From assembly GCA_002420115.1 (NCBI GenBank), contig DIHK01000018.1, forward strand, positions 212,416-264,086: a stretch of 51,671 nucleotides of DNA. The letters run 5' to 3'. The notes beneath the pieces were generated by a model. The model saw only the letters and a program-made list of their open reading frames with translations. It searched no databases and was not told the DNA's origin. Source of the DNA: Nitrospira sp. UBA5698 (GTDB taxonomy: Bacteria > Nitrospirota > Nitrospiria > Nitrospirales > Nitrospiraceae). Below are positions 8,225 to 16,308 of the stretch, one piece after another (within the stretch, counting starts at the first letter, position 1; each line of letters begins with the position of its first letter). A program made the position numbers and the translations under genes.

Positions 8225-8379
8225 GGAACGCAACTAGGAAGAAAGAAACAAAAGCCTTTTCAGAGGCGGTTGGCCGTGCACTTCGCCGAGCGGCCAAAGC
8301 AGCTCGCAAAACCGCCAGGATGTATGGGACACCGATCTACGTGTGGGAAAACGGCAAGGTGGTAGCAAAGAAACCCTGA
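8221..8379 (+). CDS. Small basic partner of the zeta-like kinase
   Basis: 52 aa. It starts on the ATGA overlap with the kinase gene. The protein is strongly basic, with an alanine/arginine helix (VGRALRRAAKAARKTARMYG, about residues 17-36), ending in TPIYVWENGKVVAKKP. That tail reads like a short beta hairpin. I do not recognise it as a classical antitoxin (epsilon and PezA are upstream and larger). The strict coupling and shared direction suggest it works with the kinase, perhaps as an antitoxin or nucleic-acid-binding accessory. Confidence 0.65.
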   Translation: MRNATRKKETKAFSEAVGRALRRAAKAARKTARMYGTPIYVWENGKVVAKKP

Positions 8380-8868
8380 GATTCACGAACAGATCCACAT
8401 TGAGGACAGGGTGGTCTCGCCGCCAAGTTCCTTCAACACCTTCGACAAATCTCCACCTACTCTCTGATCAGACAATCTCAGCCATCTCCAGGCACTGAAA
8501 GTTCCTACAGCATTAGGGAGAGGCACGGTAAGATCCCTTCTGTTCAGTGGTTGCAAGACTCAAGTCTTTGCATCCTTCACCGATCAGCCCTTGCGCCACC
8601 TTGTTGAAGCCGTAAGATGCACCAAGCAGCAAGTCACTACGCGTGCAAGACTCCATTCTCTACGGGGTTCTTGAAGTGGGCTTGAAGGTTGACAGTGGTC
8701 CGACCTTGTCGAAGCTCGTCAGGATATATCTCAAGAGTGAGACACAGTGGGAGAAGTTCAAAAGTTTCGTTGATCTGTATTCTGCGAGTGGGTCAGTGGC
8801 CTTCACACGTGTTTGAAGTGAGCAGGAAATGGGAAGCGATGTCATTTCAAGGATTTTGTCAAAGGCAA
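8380..8868. other. Gene-poor stretch
   Basis: About 490 bases between the zeta-like module and a convergent membrane-protein gene. I see no ORF with protein-like composition, no strong hairpin and no repeat shared with the rest of the window. It may be decayed coding sequence but I cannot name it. Confidence 0.5.
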
Positions 8869-9492
8869 TCATTCCCACTTCACTTTACCGTCTGCTCCCA
8901 CTGGATAGCCGTGGTCGATCTTTTCTAACAAGACTTCTGGTTTCTCGCTTCCCATGGCGTCGCGTGTTACCTTCAAAGCGATTTTCAATTTGCCGTCAAT
9001 CCGTTGAACTCGGAGCAATTCTGAAAAGCTACCGTTTCGAGCAAAAAGGAAGATGTTCAACCGAAGAGAGTTGTTGCTGATCCGTACTTGTGCATCAAGT
9101 ACCCGTGCCTGGTTTGGGGATAGGTTGCCAACGTTTAAATTGGCATACGAGTTGAGGGTGATCAGATGGCCTGTTCGTTCCTTGTTCTCGATTTGGTCGA
9201 GATCCGCAATGCGTATACCCACATCATAAAGCGGATATTTCCCCACATGAATGACCGTGAAGTTCGCTTGGCTTGGGTCATTCGCGTGAAAAGGAGCCAG
9301 AACGACATACGCGAAGCTGTCTGCTCCTGTGAGTGACGCCGCGATTTGCTTGTTGAGTTCGGCAATCTCTTCGCTTTTCTTTCTCAGCTCCTCTTCAGAA
9401 ACCGCTTGCCTTTGCGATGCTAATATAGCTCCGGCCGTACTGAGCAAAGCGCCGAGGAGCATCAACCAAGCCGGTGTATCGAGCATCTTCAT
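8869..9492 (-). CDS. Membrane-anchored protein of unknown function
   Basis: 207 aa. One N-terminal membrane segment (TPAWLMLLGALLSTAGAILA, about residues 6-25) is followed by a charged coiled-coil stretch (SEEELRKKSEEIAELNKQIAAS) and a mostly beta domain of about 145 residues, including HVGKYPLYDVGIRIADLD and VLLEKIDHGYPVG. The soluble domain could be cytoplasmic or periplasmic. No family recognised. It stands alone, convergent with the TA patch, and with the neighbouring modules looks like accessory content. Confidence 0.6.
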   Translation of the reverse strand: MKMLDTPAWLMLLGALLSTAGAILASQRQAVSEEELRKKSEEIAELNKQIAASLTGADSFAYVVLAPFHANDPSQANFTVIHVGKYPLYDVGIRIADLDQIENKERTGHLITLNSYANLNVGNLSPNQARVLDAQVRISNNSLRLNIFLFARNGSFSELLRVQRIDGKLKIALKVTRDAMGSEKPEVLLEKIDHGYPVGADGKVKWE

Positions 9493-9626
9493 CAGGGTGG
9501 TGGAGAATTGTAGAAGGAGATGAAAAAAGGTTCAAGTCACTACAGATCTGAGGCGGAAGGCGACGCCCCATAATGTAAAACAAACCGTCCCGTCTTGCAC
9601 CTTGTACTGTGGGGATCAAAAGGTAC

Positions 9627-9763
9627 TAGCAGTCTGCTGAAAAACTCGGTTTGTGTGCTTCGACAGGCTCAGCACAAACGGAAAACCTCAGTACTTTCAA
9701 TAACCACTCCGTTCGTCCTGAGGCTCTCGAAGGATGAACGGAGGGTTTTTCAGCAGACTGCTA
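9627..9763. repeat. MITE-like TIR-bounded repeat, copy 2
   Basis: 137 bp with 18-19-bp nearly perfect terminal inverted repeats: TAGCAGTCTGCTGAAAAAC at 9627-9645, and its complement ending at 9763. Inside are two further hairpins: GTTTGTG...CACAAAC around the TTCGACAGGCTCAG motif, and CCGTTCGTCC...AGGATGAACGG. It has no coding capacity. The same TIR bounds the copy at 3730-3933. The flanking bases are CTAG-like at both ends, but no long target duplication is visible. Confidence 0.72.
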
Positions 9764-9852
9764 GAGTCTTTTATGCCAACGTCAATCACAAGCTAGCCCG
9801 TGAGGGGTGGGAGTAGTATCAGGGCAGGTTACGCGAGACGTAGGAATCCTGA

Positions 9853-10047
9853 TCAGGAATTCAGTTGCCGCATCCGTTTGATCGAGCGGTAGAGCGCATA
9901 GCCTTGGGCCAATATCCCGGTCACGAGCAACCCCAATGCGGCCTGAAACCACGGTGAGTCCAGATGGTCGAGGCCGTACATACCGATGATGAAACCCACG
10001 AGGATATTCTTGTACCCTGTTCGGTGGTCAACAGCAATGTACTCAAC
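9853..10047 (-). pseudogene. Fragment of a small membrane protein
   Basis: An open frame without a start codon, bounded upstream by TGA at 10048-10050, encodes about 64 residues ending at the TGA at 9853-9855. It has convincing membrane composition: YKNILVGFIIGMYGLDHL, then WFQAALGLLVTGILAQGYALYRSIKRMRQLNS. Two short hydrophobic segments and a basic C-terminal tail look like a real protein end, but no ATG, GTG or TTG is well placed. I read it as the 3' remnant of a truncated gene; an unusual start codon is the alternative. Confidence 0.35.
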
Positions 10048-10154
10048 TCAGTAAGAACCTGATTGGCCAGTAGGCCGCTCGTAATCCAGCAGGGCTGGAC
10101 AACCTGATGACACGGGGCTACGATGTGCACGATCATCCCTTGTGAGGATTAGTG

Positions 10155-10361
10155 ATGAATGAATTGATCTTCATTGTCGAAGAAGCTCCCGAGGGCGGCT
10201 TTGTTGCGCGCGCACTCGGTCAATCAATCTTTACCGAAGCCGACACTCTGACTGAACTGCCTGAGAAGGTCAGGGACGCAGTCCGCTGTCACTTTGAGGA
10301 AGGAAAGGGTCCAAAAGTCGTTCGCCTCCATCATGTTCGCGAAGAAGTCATCGCAGTATGA
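10155..10361 (+). CDS. hicB: HicB-like antitoxin
   Basis: 68 aa from the ATG at 10155 (a GTG directly upstream would add one residue). The sequence ELIFIVEEAPEGGFVARALGQSIFTEADTLTELPEKVRDAVRCHF is the partial RNase-H-like fold typical of short HicB proteins, lacking a separate DNA-binding domain. The family neutralises HicA and often represses its own operon. The HicA gene follows with an ATGA overlap, giving the antitoxin-first order found in many hicBA loci. Confidence 0.78.
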   Translation: MNELIFIVEEAPEGGFVARALGQSIFTEADTLTELPEKVRDAVRCHFEEGKGPKVVRLHHVREEVIAV

Positions 10362-10609
10362 GACTACCTCGTGATCTGTCGGGGAACGATCTTGCCCAAG
10401 CACTTCGCCAACTCGGTTATTCCATTACTCGCCAGACCGGTAGCCATCTCCGTCTCACCACGCTTCAGAATGGCGAGCACCACATAACAATCCCACAACA
10501 TTCACCCCTCCGTATGGGAACGCTCTCATCGATCCTTGGCGATGTGGCAACTCATTTCCAAATCAGTCGTGATCAGCTCCTTACCCAACTCTTTGGGTCG
10601 GGGAAGTAG
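10358..10609 (+). CDS. hicA: HicA-like mRNA interferase toxin
   Basis: 83 aa double-stranded-RNA-binding-like fold (YcfA). LPRDLSGNDLAQALRQLGYSITRQTGSHLRL contains the family pattern with the catalytic histidine in GSHLRL; HHITIPQHSPLRMGTLSSILGDVA follows the usual (H)xxIPxHxxLxxGTLxxIL motif. The toxin cleaves mRNA independently of ribosomes. Translationally coupled to hicB by a 4-nt overlap. All recognisable active-site features are intact, so the module is probably functional. Confidence 0.85.
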   Translation: MRLPRDLSGNDLAQALRQLGYSITRQTGSHLRLTTLQNGEHHITIPQHSPLRMGTLSSILGDVATHFQISRDQLLTQLFGSGK

Positions 10610-10679
10610 TAAGGCGATTGATACCAACCTGATTGCACAAATCCAAGGTTCTTCTCATGAGGCCGGGCTAAACGAGTCA

Positions 10680-12419
10680 TCAAGACCGGCTGGGATCAAT
10701 GACCCGGAACCTCACTTCATCCACATAAGAATAGGCGGAGGGTTGCTCTCCCGCAAAGAGACCGCAGCGGTAGAGGCCTGGGGACCAGCCGGTTTTCGGA
10801 GGGGTGAGGAGAAAGTAGCCGGAGCGATCATTTGAGGTCGTCATGACGCGATCCTGGACCATCGTCTGTGGATCTTCGGTCATGTCACGAGTTTCGACAG
10901 AACATCGTGCGGTCAGCGCCACGGCATCGAATGAATCGGATACCAGCCGAAATACCAAGTGGATTTCTGGTTGAGTAGTAGAAAATGTGTCGCCTGGGTT
11001 CAACGGGATGAACTCGTGAGCCCCGGTTGGGAAATCATCGCGCACGACTTTGGTCGCCGGAATCACGAACCGAAACCAGCTGAAATCGGCGTCCCGCCCG
11101 GCAATCGCCACTCCCGTCTCCAACGTTTTCTGAGATTTGATTTTTTCAATAGCCTTCGCATAGAGGGCCTCTTCCGAAAGCCCAGCTGCCTGGGTTCCTG
11201 AGTCCTTCACCCTCTTGTCCTCTTCCTCCTTCAACTTTACCAGCTCAGGAACATGAGGCTTCACCTTGTCGAGCCAACGAGCGATTTTGTCCTTCGCCAG
11301 CACGCGAGTGCCGGCTGGAAACGGGACATCTTTATTCACCTGTTCAAACTCCACGGCTGCGTCATACAGCAGTTGAAAATGGATGAAGGCATCGTCCCAC
11401 CGTTGCAACTTCACGTAGCACTGTCCCATCCGGTATGTCGTATCGGCGAAATCTTCCTCGCTTGGATTGAGATTCGAAATATTGCCGAATACGGCGATGG
11501 CCTCTTCGCAGCGGTCTAGCTGCATCAACGTCAGGCCCAACTGATGGGTAGCAATGGGATCACCGGGGTTGAGTGCCAGGAGCTTCTGATATATTGGCTC
11601 GGCTTCCTGATACCGACCAGCCTCAAACAAGTTCCAGGCATCCGATCGAATTACGGCCCATTCCTTCAGTTGAGTCGCAGTAGCCGCAGGCGTCAACGTG
11701 GGACTGAATCGTCGCCCTCGCTCCATCGACTCATACAGTTGTGCGAGTTGATTCTTGGCCGGCACCTCAAGAGAAGAACCAGGCGGAGCATGTTCCAGCA
11801 CATACTGAAGATCGGCATCCGCACCTTGATAATCCAGCACATCGAAGCGGGCACGAGCCAAAGCAAGGCGCCAGCCCAGGAACTCCGGCTTTAGTTCCAC
11901 CGCCCGTTTATAGGATTCCAGCGATTCCTCCAAGCGATCGATCTTGCGGAGCTCCTGCGCCAGCCGCCAGTGGGCCAGTGGATTCTTGGCGTCAACCTGC
12001 GCGATGGAGCGAAGCTCAGCAATCGCCTCCGCTTCCTGTCCCCACCGAACCAACACCGCCCACTTCGCCCAGCGGACGTCCAGCGCAGCAGGATCCACCG
12101 CAAGGACTTGATCGTAGACTTGAATCGCTTCCTTTGGGTCACGAAACGTCGAGAGCATATCACCGCGCAATTGATGGAGAGCGAGCGCTTGTGGATGGTC
12201 ATGAATTCCTTGGTCGAGCAAGTCCAGCGCGGACGCCACTGCCCCACTCTCCCAGGCCGCCTTGGCCTGCTCCACTGTCTTTTCTACAGAACGGACGGAC
12301 GAATCTTCAGCACCCGTCGCCTGGACAAGGCCAAGCAAGAGGCAGAGAAGGACTGTCGTCAGTTGGAACAGTAACTGATTCTTCACAGTCGACACACCAG
12401 ATCGCATGGTTGACTTCAA
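10680..12419 (-). CDS. Secreted TPR protein
   Basis: 579 aa. An N-terminal signal peptide (LLFQLTTVLLCLLLGLVQATGA, about residues 15-36) directs it to the periplasm or outer membrane. TPRs fill about 45-210 (ALALHQLRGDMLSTFRDPKEAIQVYDQVLAVDP is typical) and 260-340 (NLFEAGRYQEAEPIYQKLLALNPGDPIATHQLG). The last ~150 residues are a beta-rich domain with no motif I recognise (TGWSPGLYRCGLFAGEQP near the end). TPR secreted proteins scaffold envelope complexes. It stands alone, convergent with hicBA; nothing nearby indicates a partner. Confidence 0.75.
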   Translation of the reverse strand: MKSTMRSGVSTVKNQLLFQLTTVLLCLLLGLVQATGAEDSSVRSVEKTVEQAKAAWESGAVASALDLLDQGIHDHPQALALHQLRGDMLSTFRDPKEAIQVYDQVLAVDPAALDVRWAKWAVLVRWGQEAEAIAELRSIAQVDAKNPLAHWRLAQELRKIDRLEESLESYKRAVELKPEFLGWRLALARARFDVLDYQGADADLQYVLEHAPPGSSLEVPAKNQLAQLYESMERGRRFSPTLTPAATATQLKEWAVIRSDAWNLFEAGRYQEAEPIYQKLLALNPGDPIATHQLGLTLMQLDRCEEAIAVFGNISNLNPSEEDFADTTYRMGQCYVKLQRWDDAFIHFQLLYDAAVEFEQVNKDVPFPAGTRVLAKDKIARWLDKVKPHVPELVKLKEEEDKRVKDSGTQAAGLSEEALYAKAIEKIKSQKTLETGVAIAGRDADFSWFRFVIPATKVVRDDFPTGAHEFIPLNPGDTFSTTQPEIHLVFRLVSDSFDAVALTARCSVETRDMTEDPQTMVQDRVMTTSNDRSGYFLLTPPKTGWSPGLYRCGLFAGEQPSAYSYVDEVRFRVIDPSRS

Positions 12420-12775
12420 TCAATTGGCGAGCATCCGGTCAATCTCTACTATAGCAAGAAGCCAGACGCTGGATAAATGAACGCTGCCCCCTCAACTCCT
12501 GACGGTCGCATGGCAGTCACGTAGGGTGTCCGGCCATGTACGCTGCGAATCTGGCCTATGTCCATGATCCGGGATATTCATCAGGAGCGCAATGGGTCGC
12601 ATCCTTCAGTATGCACATATTGCAACCCAATGACCTGCGGGATGGCCACCTTCTCGATCTTGGGCTCTCTCCATGCCACTAGGGGAATTTGTGTTGATTG
12701 GGAGAGACATGTCTGCCTCTCAACTGCTTCGCATCTCGCCAGAAATATCGCCATGAGACACGACTCAGTCAAAAG
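12420..12775. other. Gene-poor stretch
   Basis: About 355 bases between the TPR gene start and the OsmC terminator. Short open frames exist on both strands but none has a Shine-Dalgarno or protein-like composition. It must contain the promoter of the TPR gene, which I could not place confidently. Confidence 0.45.
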
Positions 12776-12802
12776 GCCTGGGTGGGACACACCCACCCAG
12801 GC
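12776..12802 (-). terminator. Rho-independent terminator of the osmC gene
   Basis: A perfect 11-bp inverted repeat (GCCTGGGTGGG and CCCACCCAGGC, 5-nt loop ACACA) lies 6 bp past the osmC stop. On the minus strand it is followed by CTTTTG, a short U run. Confidence 0.8.
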
Positions 12803-12808
12803 ATAGGC

Positions 12809-13369
12809 CTAGCCCTTATTGATCTGAATCGAGACCGGCACCGGATTCGCTAGGGTGTCGTAGATCGGAGAAAATTTCATAAGTTTCTCCAGTTCTGCTG
12901 CAGTCGCATTGGACTTGATGGTGAAGCTGGCTCGGATCTGTTGATATCCAGGTCGAACATGATCCGAGAGCCCAAGAAAGCCCTGCAAATCCAGATCGCC
13001 CTCCAGCTTTGATTCGACCGACTCGATCTGAATGCCACGGGCCGCAGCATGGTAGACCAGCGAGGTCGTCAAGCAAGCTGCCAGTGCATGAATGACGAAC
13101 TCCGCCGGGTTTGGAGCCTGATCTTTCCCGAGCAGTACCTGCGGCTCATCGGCATCCAGGACAAATGGCTTGGTCCTCGTCACATCCTCCTGACCTGCGC
13201 CATAGAACCCCTTGATCGTTGATCGATTGTGTCCGCCGCTGACCCATCTATTGACGGCCCGGAACTGTGAGGCTCCCAAGCTTGGGTGCTGCTGGACCGC
13301 CTGAACCGTCTGCCCCAACCGTTCCACATCAACCCCATTGACCAGTCCACTCATTGTTGCTTGTGACAT
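12809..13369 (-). CDS. OsmC family peroxide-reductase-like protein
   Basis: 186 aa from the ATG at 13369, which has AAGGAGGG upstream; the open frame extends up but lacks homology. The OsmC core is present: FVIHALAACLTTSLVYHAAARGIQIESVESKLEGDLDLQGFLG has the conserved second cysteine of the family (ALAACLTTS). The first redox cysteine is not evident: the corresponding strand reads KPFVLDADEPQVLLGKDQAPNPAEF with no Cys, so this belongs to the YhfA/OsmC-like subgroup rather than classical Ohr. Such proteins handle organic hydroperoxides or persulfides. It probably shares a sigma-54-driven transcript with the upstream membrane gene. Confidence 0.85.
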   Translation of the reverse strand: MSQATMSGLVNGVDVERLGQTVQAVQQHPSLGASQFRAVNRWVSGGHNRSTIKGFYGAGQEDVTRTKPFVLDADEPQVLLGKDQAPNPAEFVIHALAACLTTSLVYHAAARGIQIESVESKLEGDLDLQGFLGLSDHVRPGYQQIRASFTIKSNATAAELEKLMKFSPIYDTLANPVPVSIQINKG

Positions 13370-13414
13370 ACGAATCCCTCCTTCTCGCTGATAGTGATTA
13401 TTGAGCTGTTGCCG

Positions 13415-13440
13415 AAAGAAAAGCCGGTCGGCATTCCGGC
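13415..13440 (-). terminator. Weak terminator or attenuator before osmC
   Basis: On the minus strand a 5-bp GCCGG/CCGGC stem with an 8-nt loop is followed by TTTTCTTT. It lies between the membrane gene (ends 13456) and the osmC start (13369). The stem is short, so partial read-through is likely. Confidence 0.4.
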
Positions 13441-13455
13441 AGATTGACTCCCAGT

Positions 13456-13896
13456 TCATCCCTGACCCCGTTCAAGCTGGAATTGTTGAAACACCTGGCC
13501 ACACGATGGCTCCCTGGACTGCGGTGAAAAGAATGTGCGCACAAGAAGTTCCCACGAGAGCGACTGTTGGCGGTTCCAGAATGCCAAGGACAATACGCGA
13601 GCCAGAAAGCAGTACCCGATCGCAACTCTAGCACCGGTGCCTACGAGTTGGACCCAGTGAATCCATTGGAGTGGTCCCCACAATCCGGCAAGCAACAACC
13701 CCAGATAAGCAACCCGTACCTGCACGGGAAACGACGTGACGTCTCGCGTCAGCCAGGTCACATGGCCAATCTGAACGGCACACAATGCCATTGCCAGATA
13801 CAATCCCATCCACCATCCCATGAGACTGCTTGCAAGTAATCCCACCGTCATGAACCAGTACCACCAACCAAGTTCTCGTGTTGTCGCCATCGTCAT
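13456..13896 (-). CDS. Small integral membrane protein
   Basis: 146 aa with four likely membrane helices: YWFMTVGLLASSLMGWWMGLYLAMALCAVQIGHV (two), VRVAYLGLLLAGLWGPLQWIHWV, and a TGARVAIGYCFLARVL helix. The rest is short loops and a hydrophilic tail. No catalytic motif and no family I can name with certainty. Several ATGs cluster at the start (13899, 13896, 13890); 13896 has the best spacing to AGGAGA. It sits between a sigma-54-type promoter and osmC, next to the gene of a sigma-54 activator, so it is a probable member of that regulon. Confidence 0.68.
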   Translation of the reverse strand: MTMATTRELGWWYWFMTVGLLASSLMGWWMGLYLAMALCAVQIGHVTWLTRDVTSFPVQVRVAYLGLLLAGLWGPLQWIHWVQLVGTGARVAIGYCFLARVLSLAFWNRQQSLSWELLVRTFFSPQSREPSCGQVFQQFQLERGQG

Positions 13897-13939
13897 CATC
13901 CTTCTCCTGATGCGTCTCACTGTGCTGCTATGCCGCTAG

Positions 13940-13955
13940 AGCAGCATTGATGCCA
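13940..13955 (-). promoter_or_regulatory. Sigma-54 (-24/-12) promoter
   Basis: Minus-strand TGGCATCAATGCTGCT matches the TGGCACG-N4-TTGCW consensus with correct spacing: the GG and GC elements are both intact, with three mismatches elsewhere. The predicted start near 13929 leaves a short leader to the membrane-protein gene. Confidence 0.65.
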
Positions 13956-14021
13956 GGGTGGCAACTTCGACAAACCGATGGAATATCAGGCAGATTGGAG
14001 CGAACAAGACAAATCGAGCAG

Positions 14022-14056
14022 CTCACGAGATTTCACAACTCTTGAAATCTCGTGAG
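14022..14056. promoter_or_regulatory. 14-bp palindrome, probable activator-binding site
   Basis: Perfect inverted repeat CTCACGAGATTTCA (14022-14035) and TGAAATCTCGTGAG (14043-14056), 7-bp spacer. It lies about 110 bp upstream of the predicted sigma-54 start, the usual distance for an enhancer, and about 90 bp past the activator's stop codon. No U run follows on either strand, so a terminator is less likely. Confidence 0.6.
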
Positions 14057-14145
14057 AGGATTTGTGAAATGTCGCAAGTCTGTCTGAAGACAACCACAAG
14101 GGGGTGAGATAAAAGAGATGTGACGAGTCGAGAACAAATATGCGT

Positions 14146-16089
14146 TTAACGGGGTTTCTGAATCTTCAACGCTTTCATGCGCGATGAGAGTGTCGAGGCA
14201 TTGATTCCGAGCAATGATGCTGCGCCCTGTTCACCGGACACTTTCCACTTGGTGGTTTCAAGCGCTCTCAAGATATTGGCTCGTTCTAGTTCCTCGAGTT
14301 CCTTGGCTGAAAGAATAGCGCCATGAAGAGATGCTGGTCTGTTCACCGCCACTCCCTGAGAGAAGGGCATCTCTGGTAAAGCTCGATCGAGGTTGAGCTT
14401 GCCGGCTTCCGCCGTGATGACCGCTCGCTCGATCACGTTTTGGAGCTCCCGCACGTTCCCCGGCCAATGATAGGTTTGAAGCCGACGGGCATCACTGGCA
14501 GACAACGGCGCAAGGGTCCGTCCCATCTTCGTCGCGAATCGTTGGGCAAAGACAGAGGCCAGACGCACCACATCGTTGCCCCGCTCACGGAGAGGAGGCA
14601 GGCTGATTGGAAATACATTGAGCCGATAATACAGGTCTTCGCGGAAAGTGCCGTGCTTGGCCGATGCGGCAAGATCCCGATTAGTCGCGGCCAGCACCCG
14701 CACGTCGACTTTCTTGGTCCTCGAACTGCCGACGGGATCGAATTCTCCATCTTGGAGCACCCGCAGCAGCTTCGCCTGTAGCTCAAGCGGCAATTCACCG
14801 ACTTCGTCCAGAAAGATGCTCCCGTTGTCGGCCAACGCAAACCGGCCGTCGCGCTTCTTGGTAGCCCCTGTAAAGGCGCCTGACTCGTGGCCAAAGAATT
14901 CGCTCTCGATCAATGTCGCCGGGATGGCAGCACAATTGACGACGACCAACGGCCGTTCATGCCGGCGACTGGCGGCATGAATAGCCCGCGCAACCAGTTC
15001 CTTGCCGGTTCCGGTTTCACCCAGGATAAGAACCGTCGTGTTCGTCGCTGCCACTTGGGAGATGTCGCGAAGTACCTGTTGAAGAGCCTGGCTCTCGCCA
15101 ACCAGCGTCCCGTTTGGATGCAAGGCCTGCAATTCCTCGCGGAGCAATTCGGTTTCTACCGTCAGCGACTGGATTTTCTCCTCAGCTTCCACTCGATCAT
15201 GGACGTTGCGCAGGATCAGCGTGGTAAATTTCTTCCGATGCAGTTCAAACCGCGACAGGGTCGCCTCGGCGGGGAATGATTCACCCCCCGGGCAACGAGC
15301 GGTGAGCCCGCGGGGAATCCACAGTGATTGCTGCCCTTCCGGACGTCCGTCCAGTTCGGCAATCAGCGTTTCCAACCGAGCCATGTCCTCGCTGCCCACA
15401 AATCGGGAAAAGCTTTGATTGATCATGTTGTCTGCCCGACAGGAGAACGTTTTCTCCGCGGCGGGATTGACGCGGGTAATCTGGAGCCGATCATCTAACT
15501 CGATAATCGCGTCCATCGCACTCCCTAGCAGGCGGCCAACCTTCTCCTCCCGCGCTCGGACCTCGGCTTCCGCACGCATCCGCCGCAATTCCGCCGTCGC
15601 GCGAGCCGCAAAGATCTGAAAAATTGCATGAATTCGTGGTGCTTCTGGAATCGGCCTCCGATCGATCACCGCCATGTGCCCAAGTACCTGACCGTCTGTG
15701 TCTTGAAGCGGCACACCCATATAGCTGACGGCCCCGGCTGTTCTCAGTTCCTCCTCCTGGGGATAAATCTCAAGAATCCGGTCAGGAAAATGCACCAATT
15801 GGGCTGTGTCGATCACGCGCTCACAGGGAGTTCCTGCGATATCCACCTCATAGTCTCTGACCCACTGGCCATCCATCCAGAACGCCAAGGCCCGCAGACG
15901 ACGTCTATCGGGGAAGTATTCCGTGACCCAGGCTCCGTGCGTGCCGAGAGCTTTGGCCAGGTTCTCGACCAGTGCGGTGAAAAACTGTTGTCCAGTTTCC
16001 GTTGCAGTACCTTCGAGAATCGCCCGTAAGGCCACATCGGTTTCAAGATTCTGAAGAGGCCTGGATGGATCGGCCAATGGAATAGTCAT
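14146..16089 (-). CDS. Sigma-54-dependent activator with GAF and PAS domains
   Basis: 647 aa. An N-terminal GAF-like domain (about 20-175) is followed by a PAS domain (about 185-305, EVGRLLGSAMDAIIELDDRLQITRVNPAAE region). The AAA+ domain (about 330-560) has Walker A GETGTGKE, an intact GAFTGA loop for sigma-54 contact, Walker B NGSIFLDEVGELP and the RELQNVIERAV stretch. It ends in a Fis-type helix-turn-helix (GEQGAASLLGINASTLSSRMKALKI), FhlA-like overall. The GAF/PAS pair implies control by a small molecule or redox ligand. The adjacent sigma-54 promoter and palindrome suggest it drives the membrane-protein/osmC unit. Confidence 0.92.
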   Translation of the reverse strand: MTIPLADPSRPLQNLETDVALRAILEGTATETGQQFFTALVENLAKALGTHGAWVTEYFPDRRRLRALAFWMDGQWVRDYEVDIAGTPCERVIDTAQLVHFPDRILEIYPQEEELRTAGAVSYMGVPLQDTDGQVLGHMAVIDRRPIPEAPRIHAIFQIFAARATAELRRMRAEAEVRAREEKVGRLLGSAMDAIIELDDRLQITRVNPAAEKTFSCRADNMINQSFSRFVGSEDMARLETLIAELDGRPEGQQSLWIPRGLTARCPGGESFPAEATLSRFELHRKKFTTLILRNVHDRVEAEEKIQSLTVETELLREELQALHPNGTLVGESQALQQVLRDISQVAATNTTVLILGETGTGKELVARAIHAASRRHERPLVVVNCAAIPATLIESEFFGHESGAFTGATKKRDGRFALADNGSIFLDEVGELPLELQAKLLRVLQDGEFDPVGSSRTKKVDVRVLAATNRDLAASAKHGTFREDLYYRLNVFPISLPPLRERGNDVVRLASVFAQRFATKMGRTLAPLSASDARRLQTYHWPGNVRELQNVIERAVITAEAGKLNLDRALPEMPFSQGVAVNRPASLHGAILSAKELEELERANILRALETTKWKVSGEQGAASLLGINASTLSSRMKALKIQKPR

Positions 16090-16308
16090 GGGGTGGAAGT
16101 ATGAAACGAGCGGGACGCAGATTCAAGAGTTGGATTCGTTTCAATACACAACTACTCCCAATATGATCACTTGGTTGCCTGCTCGACGAATGATGCACGG
16201 CGGCACGAGAGACATCTTTCTTTACGTTCCATTCCTTGACCTCCCTTCATGATCTCGTTAGTCTAGCGCAAGCCAAATCCTCGACGATAATTCCACTGGA
16301 GATACGCC

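Noticed and set aside
11741..12454. 237-aa plus-strand ORF opposite the TPR gene
   Set aside because: Pro/Ser/Arg-rich shadow of the TPR coding strand, without Shine-Dalgarno.
12581..12796. 71-aa minus-strand ORF downstream of osmC
   Set aside because: It overlaps the terminator hairpin and has no protein-like pattern or ribosome-binding site.
14022..14056. Palindrome as terminator of the sigma-54 activator gene
   Set aside because: The stem is perfect but neither side has a U run, and its distance from the -24/-12 promoter fits an enhancer better.
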